Shown here: positions 1 to 6,357 of the stretch, piece by piece
Layout of the letters: each line of letters begins with the position of its first letter
Position numbering within the stretch: position 1 is the stretch's first letter
Assembly (NCBI GenBank): GCA_002373595.1
Contig: DFKT01000026.1
Span: forward strand, 38,996 to 102,995
Direction: 5' to 3'
Origin: Lachnospiraceae bacterium UBA3638
Lineage (GTDB): Bacteria > Bacillota > Clostridia > Lachnospirales > Lachnospiraceae
Length of the DNA stretch: 64,000 bases
Program-made: the position numbers and the translations under genes
Notes under the pieces: generated by a model
The model's input: the letters and a program-made list of their open reading frames with translations, nothing else
Database searches by the model: none
Told to the model about the DNA's origin: nothing

Positions 1-158
1 TCCGCGATCTTTTCTATCCCTTCCGCGGACCCGTCCGTAGACAGACCGTCCTTGACCACGATCTCGTAATCATCAAAATCCTGATCAAAGATGCATTTAA
101 GAGTATTCTTTAATCTCTCACCTGAATTATAGCTTACGACGATAACGGAAAATCTCAT
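1..158 (-). CDS. Glycosyltransferase family 2, N-terminal part only
   Basis: This gene runs off the left edge and only its first 52 codons are in the window. It begins MRFSVIVVSYNSGERLKNTL and continues with CIFDQDFDDYEIVVKDGLST. That is the first beta-strand and nucleotide-binding start of a GT-A fold family 2 glycosyltransferase, where the later DG holds the first conserved aspartate. A good ribosome site (GGAGG) stands 5 bases before the ATG. It lies just downstream of queT on the same strand, with 25 bases between them. Family 2 enzymes use nucleotide sugars at the cytoplasmic membrane face. The acceptor and sugar cannot be told from this fragment. Confidence 0.8.
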   Translation of the reverse strand, partial: MRFSVIVVSYNSGERLKNTLKCIFDQDFDDYEIVVKDGLSTDGSAEGIEKIA

Positions 159-183
159 ATAACCTCCGACAGACTATGACAAG

Positions 184-681
184 TCAATCATTATCCGGGA
201 ATAAATATCTCCTCACGGGCAGAAGTGCATGTAAGAGCAGGAGTCCGAATCCGCAGCATGCTATCAGTTCGCCTGCGCCAACGGTAAGCATAAAGAACGG
301 GATACCTCCGGGAAGCTTATATGCATAATGGAGCAGTAAAGGAATGATAAGTGCATTGGATACAACCGGCGGAAGTGTACAGAGGTATCTGTTCTTCCTG
401 AGAAGATATGTTCCGAATGCTCCTATCGCAGTGGCAAGAGTTCCGAATATGATATCCGGAAGCGCACATCCCGTAATAATATTGGCGCACAGACATCCTA
501 TGATCACACCGGGGATACCGGCAGGTGTAAAGAAAGGCATTACAGTAAGTGCTTCGGAAAAACGTACCTGGATCGCTCCGCTTGCAAGATCGAATCCTGC
601 TGCGATCATGGTGAGGACAACATAGAGCGCAGCAATGACGCCGGCCTGTGTCATGCAGAGAATGGGGGTTGATTTTTTCAT
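184..681 (-). CDS. queT: QueT family queuosine-precursor transporter (S component)
   Basis: A 165-residue hydrophobic protein with about five membrane segments. It matches the QueT (DUF988) family in several remembered blocks: an N-terminal ALYVVLTMI helix, GAIQVRFSEALTVMPFFTP near residues 35-54, and PPVVSNALIIPLLLHY near 104-119. QueT proteins are substrate-binding membrane subunits of ECF-type importers that take up a queuosine precursor such as preQ1. They rely on a shared ATPase module encoded elsewhere. Its own promoter and a preQ1-I-like riboswitch directly upstream support this assignment independently. The ribosome site GGAGAG lies in the riboswitch tail, so ligand binding could hide it. 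The length is normal for the family. Confidence 0.88.
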   Translation of the reverse strand: MKKSTPILCMTQAGVIAALYVVLTMIAAGFDLASGAIQVRFSEALTVMPFFTPAGIPGVIIGCLCANIITGCALPDIIFGTLATAIGAFGTYLLRKNRYLCTLPPVVSNALIIPLLLHYAYKLPGGIPFFMLTVGAGELIACCGFGLLLLHALLPVRRYLFPDND

Positions 682-689
682 AACAAGAA

Positions 690-734
690 ACTCTCCTTTA
701 GTTTTATTGTGGAGTGGGAAGGAATTAACACTCC
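690..734 (-). promoter_or_regulatory. preQ1-I-like riboswitch before queT
   Basis: On the minus strand the leader forms a 6-bp stem, GGAGTG (729-734) with CACTCC (711-716), around a pyrimidine-rich loop TTAATTCCTTCC. An A-rich tail ACAATAAAACTAAAGGAG follows. The tail's AAGG can pair with CCTT of the loop to form an H-type pseudoknot. The tail resembles the AAAAACUAAGG end of the known preQ1-I aptamer. The AGGAG in the tail is also the ribosome site of queT, so translational control is likely. Size, tail and downstream gene all agree; no covariance test was possible. Confidence 0.72.
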
Positions 735-752
735 TGTTACCATAGCCTGTGT

Positions 753-781
753 ATTATACTACCGCATCAGCATGGTTGCAA
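753..781 (-). promoter_or_regulatory. Sigma-A promoter of queT
   Basis: On the minus strand TTGCAA (776-781) and TATAAT (753-758) are separated by 17 bases. The promoter sits mostly inside the end of the upstream prepilin peptidase gene, so queT can be expressed apart from the pilus operon. Transcription would start near 746, just before the riboswitch. Confidence 0.7.
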
Positions 782-1265
782 CAAATCCCGCCGTGATGTA
801 CGGGATAAATGCTACGGGTTTCTTTAGTTTACCACATCGGTCTATGTTTTTTCCGCGTGACTGTACCGCGATCAACAGCATCAGCGAGATGCACATCTGA
901 ACTATATGTGCCGTGATACCCATGCCGAGTGCGACCTGCATGAATGCACATGCGCAAAAAGCATGCGAATCGGCTCTGCCGTATGCTCTCGACATGACTG
1001 TCTCCTGCAGCAAGATCACGATCACTATCCCGAAATACATCCTGATATCGGGTACTTTCCCCTTCGTCATGATGACCACTGTCGCCAAAATGATCTCCGC
1101 CCACCATACACAGTCATATACACAGAATTCTTTTTCATCCGTATAGCAGGCATACAAGAGTATCAAAAGAAATATCGCAAGAAGAGGGCCCGACCTCAAC
1201 GCTCCGAGGACCGCAAGAGATACTGCTGCAAGCAGATATACGGATCCGGTATCATATCTGCTCAT
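759..1265 (-). CDS. A24 prepilin peptidase-like protein (TadV/CpaA-like)
   Basis: A small polytopic membrane protein of about 168 residues, the size of Tad-type prepilin peptidases that lack the methylase domain. Two aspartates sit where the family has its catalytic pair. One is in CYTDEKEF and the other in YGRADSHAF, which replaces the usual GxGD with GRAD. In this family the enzyme cleaves the short leader of pilins at the cytoplasmic membrane face. I chose the ATG at 1265, one base after the stop codon of the preceding gene. A TTG at 1277 is the alternative. It is the last gene of the Tad operon. Weak motif agreement keeps the call moderate. Confidence 0.65.
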   Translation of the reverse strand: MSRYDTGSVYLLAAVSLAVLGALRSGPLLAIFLLILLYACYTDEKEFCVYDCVWWAEIILATVVIMTKGKVPDIRMYFGIVIVILLQETVMSRAYGRADSHAFCACAFMQVALGMGITAHIVQMCISLMLLIAVQSRGKNIDRCGKLKKPVAFIPYITAGFVATMLMR

Positions 1266-1266
1266 A

Positions 1267-1905
1267 TTATCTGTCAACCATTCTCACTATCCTGAGCGTC
1301 TTTGAACTCACTCCTTCATAGAATCTTTCCACATCCTTTTTATCGATGTAGATATTCAGCCTGCTCGCACTTCCGTCACGCCCGTCAAGATCACTTCCCG
1401 AAGAATCATACGCTCCCGCCACATACAGTTCATCCCATTCGAGATATATCTTTCCCGTGTCAGGATCCTCCCTGTATATGCTTATCCTGTCTCCCTCTCT
1501 TAACACACCGCATCCCGCCTGGGATATATCCTCCGCCCTGAGCCCTGCTATTACAGGTTCATCAAAGTCCCGCACTGCCTGCGATCTTTCTTTTACATCA
1601 TCTGTAGTGATAATGCTCCCTTTTCCCATGTCATGCGAAAACACGACATCACCGATCATATCATGATCGCCTATCGCATGCTCCGGGCATAGATCCGCAT
1701 CTATCTGCACAGCGACATATCCGGCTTCAGTAACATCTTCTCCCGCTTCCGTCTGTCTCGAAGTTACAAGCACTGTCTTTTTTTCATAATCTTCCAGTGT
1801 CTTTTTTTCGACATACAGCATGCATCCGAAAACCGAAAAAGCAGTAACGAGCGCTGCTATCATGCTCCCTGTTTTTATCTTTCTTATCTTTTCTTTTTTC
1901 ATCAT
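1267..1905 (-). CDS. CpaB-like SAF-domain pilus assembly protein
   Basis: A 212-residue protein with one N-terminal membrane anchor (about residues 13-31) and an extracellular remainder. The segment VTEAGYVAVQIDADLCPEHA, and later GSIITTDDV with a following GLRAEDI, resemble the SAF/CpaB (RcpC) fold found in Flp pilus operons. CpaB-like proteins act outside the membrane in pilus assembly. Their exact role in Gram-positive bacteria, which have no outer-membrane secretin, is unclear. It overlaps the preceding gene by four bases (ATGA), so translation is probably coupled. Identification rests on fold-like patterns and context rather than a catalytic motif. Confidence 0.6.
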   Translation of the reverse strand: MMKKEKIRKIKTGSMIAALVTAFSVFGCMLYVEKKTLEDYEKKTVLVTSRQTEAGEDVTEAGYVAVQIDADLCPEHAIGDHDMIGDVVFSHDMGKGSIITTDDVKERSQAVRDFDEPVIAGLRAEDISQAGCGVLREGDRISIYREDPDTGKIYLEWDELYVAGAYDSSGSDLDGRDGSASRLNIYIDKKDVERFYEGVSSKTLRIVRMVDR

Positions 1906-2465
1906 TCTCCTTCCTTTCCCGCTGCCGTAGTCCTTACCTCTACAAGCTTGCTCTTATGCGCCCCGGTCCTGATACCGAATAATCCCTGTACTTCATAAGA
2001 TATCTCTCCGTATACACCTGTGGATCCGACGATCTGTCCGGAAGGTGTAGTCTTCTCTCCGAGCCTTCCCTCATGAGAAGAAACGCCTTCATCGCTCACG
2101 CATATCTCCGTAACACTGTCACCGGATACATTGTAGATCCTGAAATCATCGATGCTTACTCCACCTGTTATCAGCGTACTGTTTCCGGATCTGAAGTTCT
2201 CATCAACTCCCATATTCACCCTGAGTGCTCTTTTATATTCTTCATAGCTTTCAAGCGGATCGCTGATGATAAGTCCGTGACTGCTCCCATAAATATCCGT
2301 ATCGATCTTGGCGCATGCCAATCCTCCGGCTGCCAGAGCATCTTCCATATAATCCGAAGATGCTCTGTATGCGAGGAGCTGAAACTCCGTGAGCATCAGC
2401 AGCATCATGAGAATGATACCGAACAATCCGATCACCCATTCGATCTGACCATCAGAAACAGCCTT
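1902..2465 (-). CDS. TadE-like pseudopilin
   Basis: The protein begins MKAVSDG and then a long hydrophobic stretch QIEWVIGLFGIILMMLLML, followed by a soluble domain of about 150 residues. A glycine before a hydrophobic helix with an early glutamate is the form of a type IVb prepilin-like protein, so the A24 peptidase may cut after G7. I prefer the ATG at 2465, four bases after the preceding stop, because it gives a short leader of the usual kind. A start at 2513 would add 16 residues and overlap the upstream gene by 41 bases. TadE-like proteins are minor pilins or assembly factors. Function is inferred from context. Confidence 0.6.
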   Translation of the reverse strand, partial: KAVSDGQIEWVIGLFGIILMMLLMLTEFQLLAYRASSDYMEDALAAGGLACAKIDTDIYGSSHGLIISDPLESYEEYKRALRVNMGVDENFRSGNSTLITGGVSIDDFRIYNVSGDSVTEICVSDEGVSSHEGRLGEKTTPSGQIVGSTGVYGEISYEVQGLFGIRTGAHKSKLVEVRTTAAGKEGE

Positions 2466-2472
2466 CATCAAC

Positions 2473-2829
2473 CTAATACTTTGCAGTCGATGTACGTATC
2501 TCCCTGACTTCATACTCTCCCTCCAATCTCCCGCCGATACATAGGGTCACAGGGGCTCCGTACGGCACTTCATTCATCGTTGTTCCGTCGAGAGATATCT
2601 CTTCCAGTCCTATCTCTCCCAGTTCTTCGATCAATTCTCTCCTGTCGGTGCCATTTAAAAAACCGACCGTTTCCATCCTTAGGATATAGTCCCTTGCGCA
2701 TCCCCTGATATCGCTCTTGTCCTGCAGAAGTGCCATACATCTGATAAACGAAGTCATAACGACCGTCAGAGCAAGCACGAGTATCCCCATCGTAAGAACA
2801 TCTCCGACATTACCCTTTTGTCTTTTCAT
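2473..2829 (-). CDS. Small prepilin-like protein of the Tad operon
   Basis: This 118-residue protein starts MKRQKG followed by a single hydrophobic helix (NVGDVLTMGILVLALTVVM) and a small soluble tail. The glycine at position 6 directly before the helix suggests processing by the A24 peptidase. It overlaps the upstream 81-residue gene by four bases. I do not recognise a named family beyond TadE/TadF-like pseudopilins. It is real by its place in a tightly packed operon and by its membrane signature. Confidence 0.55.
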   Translation of the reverse strand: MKRQKGNVGDVLTMGILVLALTVVMTSFIRCMALLQDKSDIRGCARDYILRMETVGFLNGTDRRELIEELGEIGLEEISLDGTTMNEVPYGAPVTLCIGGRLEGEYEVREIRTSTAKY

Positions 2830-3071
2830 ATCGTGCCCGATGCCCCCGTCAGGATCTCCTGTGCTTTCTCGGTCATGGAAGTAACTATCGTCTCAATGAA
2901 AAGTGCCAAAGAATCCTTCATGACCACACACAGAAGCAGTGCTATGATGCACAGTCCTATCGTGACGAGTATTCCGTCGAGTCCCTTCTCTTTGTGAAGT
3001 GCAGCGTTTTTTATCATCCATGCCGACTTCCCCATCAATCTCTTTGTGTCTCTTATAATCTTCTCTTTCAT
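2826..3071 (-). CDS. Flp-type pilin candidate (81 residues)
   Basis: A very small protein with a charged N-terminus ending in HKEKG, then a hydrophobic helix (LDGILVTIGLCIIALLLCVV) and a short C-terminal tail. This is the architecture of Flp/type IVb major pilins, with likely cleavage after the glycine near residue 30. The leader is longer than that of the two neighbours. It lies between tadC and the TadE-like genes, the place where several Gram-positive Tad loci carry the pilin. I infer it is the main pilus subunit. The tail has no obvious aromatic cluster. Confidence 0.55.
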   Translation of the reverse strand: MKEKIIRDTKRLMGKSAWMIKNAALHKEKGLDGILVTIGLCIIALLLCVVMKDSLALFIETIVTSMTEKAQEILTGASGTI

Positions 3072-3086
3072 TTCTTCTCCTTTCGC

Positions 3087-3908
3087 TTACAAACTCCTCG
3101 CCGCATCGAGCATATATCCCACGCAGGCGTACAGTGCCACCGCAAGCACCGCTCCAAGCATCCCGAGCTGATAAAATGTCAGATTCCTCTCAAGCCTTCC
3201 CTTTCTCCTGTTCATGACCGACGTCTCCATATCGCGTATCTGCTCGGATATATCACCGAGAAGATCCACCGCCTGTCCCGATTCAAGGGCCTGCGTGACT
3301 GTTATGCATAATGAATCTATCTGCCTGTTATCAAATCTCCTCTGGAACCTGTCGAGAGAGGAATAGATATCCGCTTTCATTACGATATCTCCGGCCAGAG
3401 AGATAAAAGCATCGCGAAGTCTCCTGTTCGTCACATTGGTATAACTCTCGGCAAGCGCATCCGTCACATATACTCCTGCGCGTATCTGAAGTGCCAGTGC
3501 TCTGTACACCGTATGCAGATCCGGCAGCATCCTCTCATTGTCCCTCCTGTTAAGCACCGGCAGAATAGCATACGGCATGACCATCAGCGCCGCGCCTGTC
3601 ATAAGTCCATATACAGGTCCCGCGTTCACTCCGGCCGCAATTCCCAGAGTTCCCATAATAACGGATACAGTAAACAATCTTCCCGGTGTGCACTTCATCC
3701 CGTAGTGATAGGATCCTCCGTTCTTTCCGATCCACTCTTCGAGTGCGGAATACACTCCCGTTCCATGACTTTTTTTCCTGAGCATTCCACCGAATTCCAC
3801 GCACGCATTTACGATCCTCTGCGCGTCATCCGATGCGAGCAGCGTATATGTCAGCAGTGAACTCGTAATGCAGGCTGCGACTATCATCACACAAATGTAT
3901 GATCCCAT
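3087..3908 (-). CDS. tadC: TadC-like type II secretion F-domain membrane protein
   Basis: A 273-residue protein with an N-terminal membrane segment, two further segments near residues 90-130 and a last one at the C-terminus. Between them is a helical cytoplasmic domain containing LPDLHTVYRALALQIRAGVY and a later ALESGQAVDLLGDISEQIRD. This is the T2SSF (GspF) fold. TadB and TadC form the inner-membrane platform that couples the TadA motor to pilus assembly. It follows tadB with a 20-base gap. The length suits TadC. Confidence 0.8.
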   Translation of the reverse strand: MGSYICVMIVAACITSSLLTYTLLASDDAQRIVNACVEFGGMLRKKSHGTGVYSALEEWIGKNGGSYHYGMKCTPGRLFTVSVIMGTLGIAAGVNAGPVYGLMTGAALMVMPYAILPVLNRRDNERMLPDLHTVYRALALQIRAGVYVTDALAESYTNVTNRRLRDAFISLAGDIVMKADIYSSLDRFQRRFDNRQIDSLCITVTQALESGQAVDLLGDISEQIRDMETSVMNRRKGRLERNLTFYQLGMLGAVLAVALYACVGYMLDAARSL

Positions 3909-3928
3909 TCATCACTCTCCTTTCTTTG

Positions 3929-4897
3929 TTACTTAACGGTATTTATGCTCTGGATCGCAAAGAGCAATACGATCAAAGTCATAAATGCAAGTGCCGCCCT
4001 GCCGACTCCTGTATCAAAGAGTATTACGCCCACCGGTGTACCTATCAGTCTGCCCACCATAAGCAGCACTATTCCCGACATCAGAAGCAGGACGATCATA
4101 TTGATAAACGACTCTCTGAGCATTCCTTTTCTTTCTTCACGCTGCCTTAAATACTCTCTCATCCCCTTCCTCGAATCATATACAAGCGGGCTGAAATCCG
4201 CGCTGTACCTTGCCGTTATCTCCAGATTTCTGACTATCTGTTTAAACTGAACATGCTCTATCCTGTCCGCCATCTGCAGCAGTGCAAACGACATGTCACC
4301 CGTCATCTTTGCGGTGCTCTCACACTCCTCCAAAGCGCTCCGCAATGGTTCTCCCAAATATGCGCTTATCTGTCCCAGTATCTTTCCGAGTTCCCCTCCG
4401 GTGATGTTGTAGTTGCCCAGCAGATCGAGAAATCGTATAATATCCTCTCCCGATTCGCGAAGCGCTTTCTTTCGCATGACTCCTAGGAGAACTCCTTCTG
4501 TCAGAATGATCAGGGCTGCTGTGATCATCCCCCATTTGAAACCGAATAAGATACCTGCCGTCCCGAATACAAGTGCAGTCACCGCTGCATTGATGGCGAC
4601 AAACCATTCTACAGTGATATGTGGCAGGACTCTTCTGATCCCGCTGTAGTCAAGCAATCTGTTAAGTGCACGCCATACACCGGCGTCGCTCTCTCCCTTT
4701 CTGATCCTCTCCTTCTCTCTAAGGAGTCCTTCCCGTCCCTTTTCATCGATGCCGGTTCTTATCCGGTTCCCGACTCTTTTTATCTTTTCCTGCGCATTAA
4801 ATTCAGCGAAGATACCCGAGATGCCATATGTCAGCAGAGCAAATATCAGGATATAGTTAAAAAAGCCTTTCATATTCCTGCTGCCCCCTTTCTTCAT
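3929..4897 (-). CDS. tadB: TadB-like type II secretion F-domain membrane protein
   Basis: About 322 residues, with an N-terminal membrane segment, a pair of helices near the middle (HITVEWFVAINAAVTALVFG) and two at the C-terminus. The F-domain lies between the mid and C-terminal pairs. I chose the ATG at 4897, which follows AAAGGA at a normal distance. Starts at 4924 and 4873 are also possible. The gene overlaps the end of tadA by about 40 bases, so the two are likely translated together. TadB is one of the two platform proteins of the pilus assembly machine. Confidence 0.8.
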   Translation of the reverse strand: MKKGGSRNMKGFFNYILIFALLTYGISGIFAEFNAQEKIKRVGNRIRTGIDEKGREGLLREKERIRKGESDAGVWRALNRLLDYSGIRRVLPHITVEWFVAINAAVTALVFGTAGILFGFKWGMITAALIILTEGVLLGVMRKKALRESGEDIIRFLDLLGNYNITGGELGKILGQISAYLGEPLRSALEECESTAKMTGDMSFALLQMADRIEHVQFKQIVRNLEITARYSADFSPLVYDSRKGMREYLRQREERKGMLRESFINMIVLLLMSGIVLLMVGRLIGTPVGVILFDTGVGRAALAFMTLIVLLFAIQSINTVK

Positions 4898-5963
4898 TCC
4901 ATCCTTTGCAGGCATAACAATCACACACCTTGTAGTCCTTCATATACACGATCGTTCCGAAGCAATCCATAAGCCTCATGAGCTCGTTTCTCGAATACCT
5001 GCTCTCATACATCGCATAATCCACGAGTTTGTCCGCCGCACGCAGAGGATCGGTGGAGTGGATCGTTGCGGCACATATCTGTCCCGTGCACGCGCTGTTA
5101 AGGATATAGAGAGCTTCTGCACCCTTTATCTCTCCGACAATGAAAAAATCAACATCCATCGTCAGTCCCGCTATGCTTATATCCTTCAAGTCGTAACTCA
5201 CTTTACTCTCCCCCGAACCCGGAAGTGAATGAAGAAACATCGTATCCGGGTGCGACAGTGTCGTAAGTTCATCTGCCTGCTGTGCCACAAGTACAGCCAT
5301 GTCATCAGGAAGAGTCTCTTTGAGTGCATTGAGAAGAGTTGTCTTTCCCGATGAATTGCCGCCGCATATAAGCGTTGATGTCTTCCCGAATCTCTCCACC
5401 AGGAGCTGAGCCCTCTCGGTATTCATCATCCCCATTTCCACCAGATCACTCATCTGAGGAAATCTTTTCGGCACCTTTCGTATGCACAGATATGGCTCGT
5501 CATACGAATTGATAAGGGGCATTGAAATTGTAAATCTTAGTATGAAATCCTGATGCGAATCCGCATCCGTGAACCTTTGTATCGCATTCAGATTTGAAAC
5601 ACTGACCTGGTTTCGTATTGCGATATAATCGATAAACTGTCTGTACTCTTTCTCGTTGTCAAAGCTTATCCCCGCATCTTCTCTCTTTCCTTTTCTCTTG
5701 ACTCTGATGCGGTCATGTCGGATAACCCTTATGTCCGATATCTCCCGGTCATCTATGAGCGGTGATAATCTTGAATATCCGAAAACATATCTCTCGAATT
5801 CTCTTAAAGCATCCTCTTCCTCGTCCGGCGGCGGAGCATATCTTGTTCTGATATGGTCCCGCACATCTTTTAGAAACTCCTCTTTAGTGACGACACCTTT
5901 CTTCAGCTGCAAAAGCATATTCTGCTTCTGAGTGAGGTAATCATCAACCAGTCTGGCAAGCAT
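4857..5963 (-). CDS. tadA: TadA/CpaF-family secretion ATPase
   Basis: A 368-residue hexameric motor ATPase of the PilT/VirB11 superfamily. Residues 199-210 hold the Walker A motif ICGGNSSGKTTL. FFIVGEIKGAEALYIL is the Walker B region with its glutamate, and AATIHSTDPLRAADKLV is the conserved His box. It powers pilin polymerisation from the cytoplasm. It is the first gene of the Tad operon, preceded by GGAGG and a promoter at 6073-6101. The usual upstream tadZ-like localisation gene is absent here; what lies upstream is a divergent small-peptide gene. Confidence 0.9.
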   Translation of the reverse strand: MLARLVDDYLTQKQNMLLQLKKGVVTKEEFLKDVRDHIRTRYAPPPDEEEDALREFERYVFGYSRLSPLIDDREISDIRVIRHDRIRVKRKGKREDAGISFDNEKEYRQFIDYIAIRNQVSVSNLNAIQRFTDADSHQDFILRFTISMPLINSYDEPYLCIRKVPKRFPQMSDLVEMGMMNTERAQLLVERFGKTSTLICGGNSSGKTTLLNALKETLPDDMAVLVAQQADELTTLSHPDTMFLHSLPGSGESKVSYDLKDISIAGLTMDVDFFIVGEIKGAEALYILNSACTGQICAATIHSTDPLRAADKLVDYAMYESRYSRNELMRLMDCFGTIVYMKDYKVCDCYACKGWNEERGQQEYERLF

Positions 5964-6042
5964 CCCGATACCTCCTTATTCACTTATTTTCCTTACATCC
6001 TTTTGGATCATCAAGCCGAATGGCCTATCGACATTTCTCTGT

Positions 6043-6064
6043 CCGAATCTCAGATCGGATTCGG
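6043..6064 (-). promoter_or_regulatory. Hairpin in the leader of the Tad operon
   Basis: A perfect 7-bp inverted repeat, CCGAATC (6043-6049) and GATTCGG (6058-6064), lies in the roughly 105-base untranslated leader before tadA. No T-run follows it in the transcribed direction, so it is not a simple terminator. Its role is unknown. It does not match a c-di-GMP aptamer that I can recognise. Confidence 0.4.
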
Positions 6065-6072
6065 TAAAAAGC

Positions 6073-6101
6073 AAGATACATCATTTTATATCCTTTGTCA
6101 A
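6073..6101 (-). promoter_or_regulatory. Promoter of the Tad operon
   Basis: On the minus strand TTGACA (6096-6101) is followed after exactly 17 bases by TATCTT (6073-6078). The -35 is perfect and the -10 moderate. It is back to back with the plus-strand promoter of the small peptide. The two -35 boxes are 18 bases apart. Confidence 0.65.
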
Positions 6102-6119
6102 CAAAAAAAGATACGTAAA

Positions 6120-6148
6120 TTGTATCCTTTGATAAAATGTGATATAAT
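6120..6148 (+). promoter_or_regulatory. Promoter of the 38-residue peptide gene
   Basis: TTGTAT (6120-6125), a 17-base spacer and TATAAT (6143-6148), with TGA directly before the -10 box making an extended -10. The inverted repeat GATAC-N7-GTATC (6110-6114 and 6122-6126) overlaps the -35 and lies between the two divergent promoters. It may be a regulator site shared by both. Confidence 0.6.
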
Positions 6149-6185
6149 CTCCGTGTTCGGGAAAATTTGATCGGAGGTAGATGCG

Positions 6186-6302
6186 ATGTTTCTTATATTG
6201 GCAGGTGGTCTTCTGGTGATAATAGTTGCAGCGGTAGCGGTAAGCGCCATTACTTCCGTTTTATCCGGCGTTATCGGCGGAGAACTTGACGAAGAAGACT
6301 GA
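6186..6302 (+). CDS. Small membrane peptide, 38 residues
   Basis: A short gene preceded by GGAGG 7 bases before its ATG and by a good extended -10 promoter. It encodes a peptide that starts MFLILAGGLLVIIVAAVAVS, one hydrophobic helix, and ends in an acidic tail GGELDEED. It is followed by a terminator, so promoter, ribosome site, reading frame and terminator form a complete unit. I do not recognise a family. It is divergent from the Tad operon and may be a membrane regulator or a small accessory protein. Its function is unknown. Confidence 0.6.
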   Translation: MFLILAGGLLVIIVAAVAVSAITSVLSGVIGGELDEED

Positions 6303-6332
6303 CAAGCACTTATATTAATACGGTAAAAAAGA

Positions 6333-6357
6333 GCGGGTGCCTTATTCGGCAACCCGC
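6333..6357. terminator. Bidirectional terminator between the small peptide gene and potD
   Basis: GCGGGT plus GCC (6333-6341) pairs with GGC plus ACCCGC (6348-6357), with one bulged A. T-rich runs follow on both sides (TTTTCTCTTC to the right, CTCTTTTTTACC on the minus strand). The loop contains the stop codon of potD. Confidence 0.8.

Noticed and set aside
5964-6072. Cyclic di-GMP riboswitch in the Tad leader
   Set aside because: The leader has a hairpin, but none of the conserved GEMM-I or GEMM-II sequence that I know.
6098-6352. Minus-strand 84-codon frame over the small peptide
   Set aside because: It runs through the terminator and both divergent promoters; the plus-strand peptide has proper signals.
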